Of a stretch of DNA of 64,000 nucleotides, positions 61,380-64,000 are shown in pieces (within the stretch, counting starts at the first letter, position 1; each line of letters begins with the position of its first letter). A program made the position numbers and the translations under genes. The DNA is taken from positions 1,054,001-1,118,000 of the forward strand of contig OZ252227.1 of NCBI GenBank assembly GCA_965249175.1, in the 5' to 3' direction. This stretch comes from CAZYFH01 sp965249175 (lineage in GTDB: Bacteria; Acidobacteriota; Vicinamibacteria; Vicinamibacterales; UBA8438). Below the pieces are notes generated by a model. That model saw only the letters and a program-made list of their open reading frames with translations, was not told the DNA's origin and did no database searches.

Positions 61380-63149
61380 TCAGTCGGGGAGCGTGAACGT
61401 GACGAGCATGTTGCTCCCGATCGGCGCTTCGAGCTCGGGTGCGTAGTTGCGCATCTGGAAGATCGCCGCGCCTCCGACCGGCACGGTGAGATATTGGCGC
61501 CCGCCGGCCCGGTAGGTGACCGGGAACCCGGTGATCTGGCTGCCGAGGATGGTCTCCCAGAGCACGTCACCCGTCTCCGCGTCGAACGCGCGCAAGCGGC
61601 GATTGAGGTCGCCGTGGAAGACGACGTTGCCGCCGGTCGCGAGCGCCGACCCGGCGTTCGGGGCCCGCTGACTATAGCGCCACACCTCGCGGCCGGTCGA
61701 CACGTCGATCGCCCGCAGCTCGGTCAGGTCGCCGTTCTCCTCCAACCCCGGCTCGGGCATCGTGAACCGCGGCCCCGTGCCGGTCGCCGTCCGTTCGTTG
61801 GCGGTCTGGTTGAGGCACGACCGGTTGATCGGGATATAGAGCAACCCGGTCAGCGGGCTGTGCGACCACGACCACCACCCCTTGACGTTGTGGCCGCAGA
61901 TGATGTGTCGCTCGCCAACCGCCTTTGCCACGAGATCCATGTTGATCTGGACCTGTCCGGTCTCGACGTCGATGTCCCGAATCACGAATCGCTCGGTGGA
62001 GTCATAGGGGAGCGGCGTCGCCCAGAGGAACTCGCCCGTCTCCCGGTCGTTGACGAACAGCCCGCCCGGTTCTCCCATCGTCACCACGATCTTGCGTTCT
62101 CGGGCAGTCCCCGCCACCGATGGATTGATCCACCGCACCGCGTCCGGGTCGGGACTGACGATGGTGTCGATCAGCGTCCGCTCCTGGACGAAATCCTGAT
62201 CCCAGTCGTCGCACGGGAGGTGCTGGTAGTACCAATCCAGCGCGCCGGTCTGGACGGAGAGGGCGACGGTGGAGTTGGTGTACAGCTCGCAGGGTGTGCG
62301 GTCACCGACATCCCACGTGCCGTGCCGCATGATCCGCGTATACGGCATCGGGACCGCGATCCCCCAGTAGACGAGGCCGAGCGCCGGGTCGTAGCTGCCC
62401 GGCACCCCCCACGGGGAGACGTGGGCTCGGCGCGACGTCGGGACGTTGCCCCAGGTCTCGCCGCCAGGATCGTCGGCGCCCGCCGCGGTGTAAAAGCGCC
62501 AGTCTTCCTCCCCCGTGGCCGCGTCGTGCGCGGCGATGAAGCAACGCGCCGACTCCCCGCACGTGCGGCCGCTCATGACCCGCCCATCGATGATCATCGC
62601 CCCCGATGAGTGCGTGATGCCGTCCCGGTAGTCAGCGAGTCGACTCTCCCAGCTGAGCTCGCCGGTGCGGGCGTCGACCGCCACCAGAAACGCATCGGCC
62701 GCGAGGTGGAGGATGTTGGTGCCGTAGATCGCCAGGCCGCGGGTACGGTTGCCGATCTGGGCATACTCCCGCAGATCGTCGGGCGGCTGCCGCGCGTAGT
62801 CCCAGATGAGGTCCCCGGTCGTGGCGTCCAGCGCTTGCAGGTGATCGCTGCCCGGGTGGGCGATGTACATGACGCCGTCGTAGACGAGCGGTCGGAGCTG
62901 CTGCGGCCCCTCGTTGTCCATGGCGCGCATCCAGGCCAGCCTCAGCTCGCCGACGTTGTCCCGATTGATCTCGTCGAGCGGACTGTAGGCGTGGTGGTCG
63001 TAGGTCCGATGGATCATCAACCAGTCGCCCGGGTCGGGGTTGCGTAGCATCGCATCCGTCACCGGGACGAACTCCTCTTCCGCCGCCTCCTGCGCCTGAA
63101 GGGACGCAGGACATAAAGGAAGGGACACCACACCGAGCCACGCCACCAT
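61380..63149 (-). CDS. PQQ-dependent dehydrogenase-like quinoprotein
   Basis: 589 residues from ATG 63149. Signal peptide MVAWLGVVSLPLCPASLQAQ; a longer open reading upstream is IS30 sequence. Propeller W-motifs: LDATTGDLIWDYA, VDARTGELSWESR, HDAATGEEDWRFYT, IDVSTGREVWRYS and FDAETGDVLWETI. The catalytic Asp motif is present (HLPCDDWDQDF), unlike in the paralogue at 36185. The calcium-site region is YWGIAVPMPYTRIMRHG, less typical. Periplasmic alcohol or aldehyde oxidation is the family role. An IS30 remnant ends only 8 bases upstream of the start codon, so its promoter must lie in IS DNA. Confidence 0.85.
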   Translation of the reverse strand: MVAWLGVVSLPLCPASLQAQEAAEEEFVPVTDAMLRNPDPGDWLMIHRTYDHHAYSPLDEINRDNVGELRLAWMRAMDNEGPQQLRPLVYDGVMYIAHPGSDHLQALDATTGDLIWDYARQPPDDLREYAQIGNRTRGLAIYGTNILHLAADAFLVAVDARTGELSWESRLADYRDGITHSSGAMIIDGRVMSGRTCGESARCFIAAHDAATGEEDWRFYTAAGADDPGGETWGNVPTSRRAHVSPWGVPGSYDPALGLVYWGIAVPMPYTRIMRHGTWDVGDRTPCELYTNSTVALSVQTGALDWYYQHLPCDDWDQDFVQERTLIDTIVSPDPDAVRWINPSVAGTARERKIVVTMGEPGGLFVNDRETGEFLWATPLPYDSTERFVIRDIDVETGQVQINMDLVAKAVGERHIICGHNVKGWWSWSHSPLTGLLYIPINRSCLNQTANERTATGTGPRFTMPEPGLEENGDLTELRAIDVSTGREVWRYSQRAPNAGSALATGGNVVFHGDLNRRLRAFDAETGDVLWETILGSQITGFPVTYRAGGRQYLTVPVGGAAIFQMRNYAPELEAPIGSNMLVTFTLPD

Positions 63150-63156
63150 CTTGGGT

Positions 63157-63622
63157 TCAAGGGGTCGTCGCAACACCGCGTTGTGTGATTGAGCATAGGT
63201 GATCGCCAAGCGCCTCCGCAGGTGTCTTCCAGCCGAGGGTCTTGCGGGGGCGACTGTTGAGAGCAGCGGCAACAGCGTCAAGGTCATCACGGGAGTGCCT
63301 GGACAGGTCGGTGCCCTTGGGGAAGTACTGACGCAGCAGCCCGTTGGTGTTCTCGTTCGTGCCGCGTTGCCAGGGGCTGTGGGGGTCGCAGAAGTAGATT
63401 GGCAGCCGGGTATCGCGTCGGAGTTGCACGTGTTGAGCCATCTCGGTGCCTTGGTCCCATGTCAGTGAACGGCGAAGCTGCGTGGGCAACGAGATGATCG
63501 ATGACGCGATGGCGTCTCGGACGGCCTCGGCACCATGCCCGGCCAGTGCGGGACCGTTCTTGATCCGAGGCTGCCCATAGTCATCCATGCGGGGCAGATG
63601 CAGCAGCATCGTGAATGGCGCT
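63157..63622 (-). mobile_element. IS30-family remnant, interrupted by an ISL3-type element
   Basis: The C-terminal 150 residues of an IS30 transposase: FTMLLHLPRMDDYGQPRIKN, then SLTWDQGTEMAQHVQLRRD (Asp), SPWQRGTNENTNGLLRQYFP (Glu) and LNSRPRKTLGWKTPAEAL. The N-terminal HTH and the first catalytic Asp are cut off at about 63622, where another element begins. Confidence 0.85.
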
Positions 63623-64000
63623 TCAGGAATTCGGGTGGGCAAGAGTATGTGCTTCATCCGGGTACAGGTCCAGGCGTCCGAGGTGGAAGTAGATGGCCTG
63701 GCGGAACCGCTCCCGGCTGCGAAAGCCCGCGGCCTGTTTCTTGATCCACTGGATGCGTGAGTTGATGGCCTCGGCGGTCGCGTTCGTGATGCCGCTGATG
63801 ATGGCGTTGATGACCCCGTCGAAATGTCGTCGGACGGTCCGTGCGGCGCGGATCATGGGTGCCAGGCGCGAGCGTGCCATCCAGGCGAGTACCTCCTTCA
63901 ACGCCCGCTCCGCCCGTTTGGGTTGGCGAAACGCGAAGGCGTCCATAAACGTTTCCTTGATGGCCCAGGCTCGGGCGACCTTGAGGTTGCTGGACTTGAG
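63623..64000 (-). mobile_element. ISL3-type element, partial at window edge
   Basis: A transposase C-terminus that continues past the window: NLKVARAWAIKETFMDAF, ALKEVLAWMARSRLAPMIRA, DGVINAIISGITNATAEAIN (catalytic Glu), RIQWIKKQAAGFRSRERFRQ and AIYFHLGRLDLYP. It belongs to the ISL3 family but is a different element from the three 1449-bp copies. It is inserted in the IS30 transposase gene, a nested insertion. Confidence 0.85.

Noticed and set aside
1..64000. CRISPR arrays, tRNA or rRNA genes, or a phage or plasmid backbone
   Set aside because: Reading the window I recognised none; no tRNA-scan or covariance search could be run, so small RNA genes could have been missed.

Overview
The window is GC-rich DNA from a Gram-negative bacterium. 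Its recognisable content is Ser/Thr kinases with C-terminal TolB-type propellers, DUF5916 outer-membrane barrels with CBM9-like domains, PQQ propeller dehydrogenases, secreted cytochrome/monooxygenase-like proteins, a soxCD-type pair, and many small secreted or membrane proteins of unknown role. This mix fits Acidobacteriota, perhaps a Vicinamibacteria-like lineage; that is inference from gene families, as no rRNA or marker gene is present. About 18 kb is insertion sequence and much of the rest is broken: split, frameshifted or truncated genes. The picture is a chromosome in active decay and rearrangement, possibly of a host-associated lineage. Some single-base frameshifts at homopolymers could instead be assembly errors.

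Layout. 1-3230: degenerate IS630, ISL3 copy 1, an AT-rich YwqK-like gene and a lone inverted IS630 end. 3224-9490: membrane protein, AbgT-family transporter, [2Fe-2S] protein and a DUF5916 gene split by IS256 copy 1. 9490-13200: DinB remnant, then two ISL3 copies side by side in an LptA/LptD-like remnant. 13.2-20.5 kb: SnoaL-like and STAS genes, a frameshifted TolB/CBM9/DUF5916 gene, and an MFS gene split by IS256 copy 2. 20.5-25.9 kb: small membrane genes, a lytic transglycosylase, an IS110-family (IS1111-like) element inside a kinase gene, and further pseudogenes. 25.9-35.7 kb: YjbR-like gene, IS630 remnant, kinase-propeller debris, IS256 copy 3 upstream of a hydrolase, IS3 remnant, and a VOC gene split by a second IS256-family element. 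36-51.7 kb is the healthiest part: PQQ enzyme, secreted hydrolases, DUF3500, a deacetylase-penicillin acylase operon, a cytochrome/monooxygenase-like protein and soxC-soxD. 51.7-64 kb: a second IS1111-like copy in another kinase gene at the same codons, DUF4864, the second IS256b copy, DUF2834, kinase debris, lipocalin-like, hydratase-like, metallo-beta-lactamase and PQQ genes, and a nested IS30/ISL3 edge.

Main observations. (1) Both IS1111-like copies sit at the same position of two different kinase genes, in codons for K-(I/V)-L-P. A stretch of each element's 3' non-coding region matches its own kinase flank and differs between copies at the same two bases as the flanks. This is what an RNA-guided (seekRNA/bridge RNA) element should look like. 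(2) A dispersed upstream cassette with a CATAAT motif, and in three copies a strong ribosome-binding site and a short M..(T/S)ASA(C/Y)G leader frame, precedes unrelated genes. (3) At least 14 kinase fragments lie at junctions between unrelated genes.
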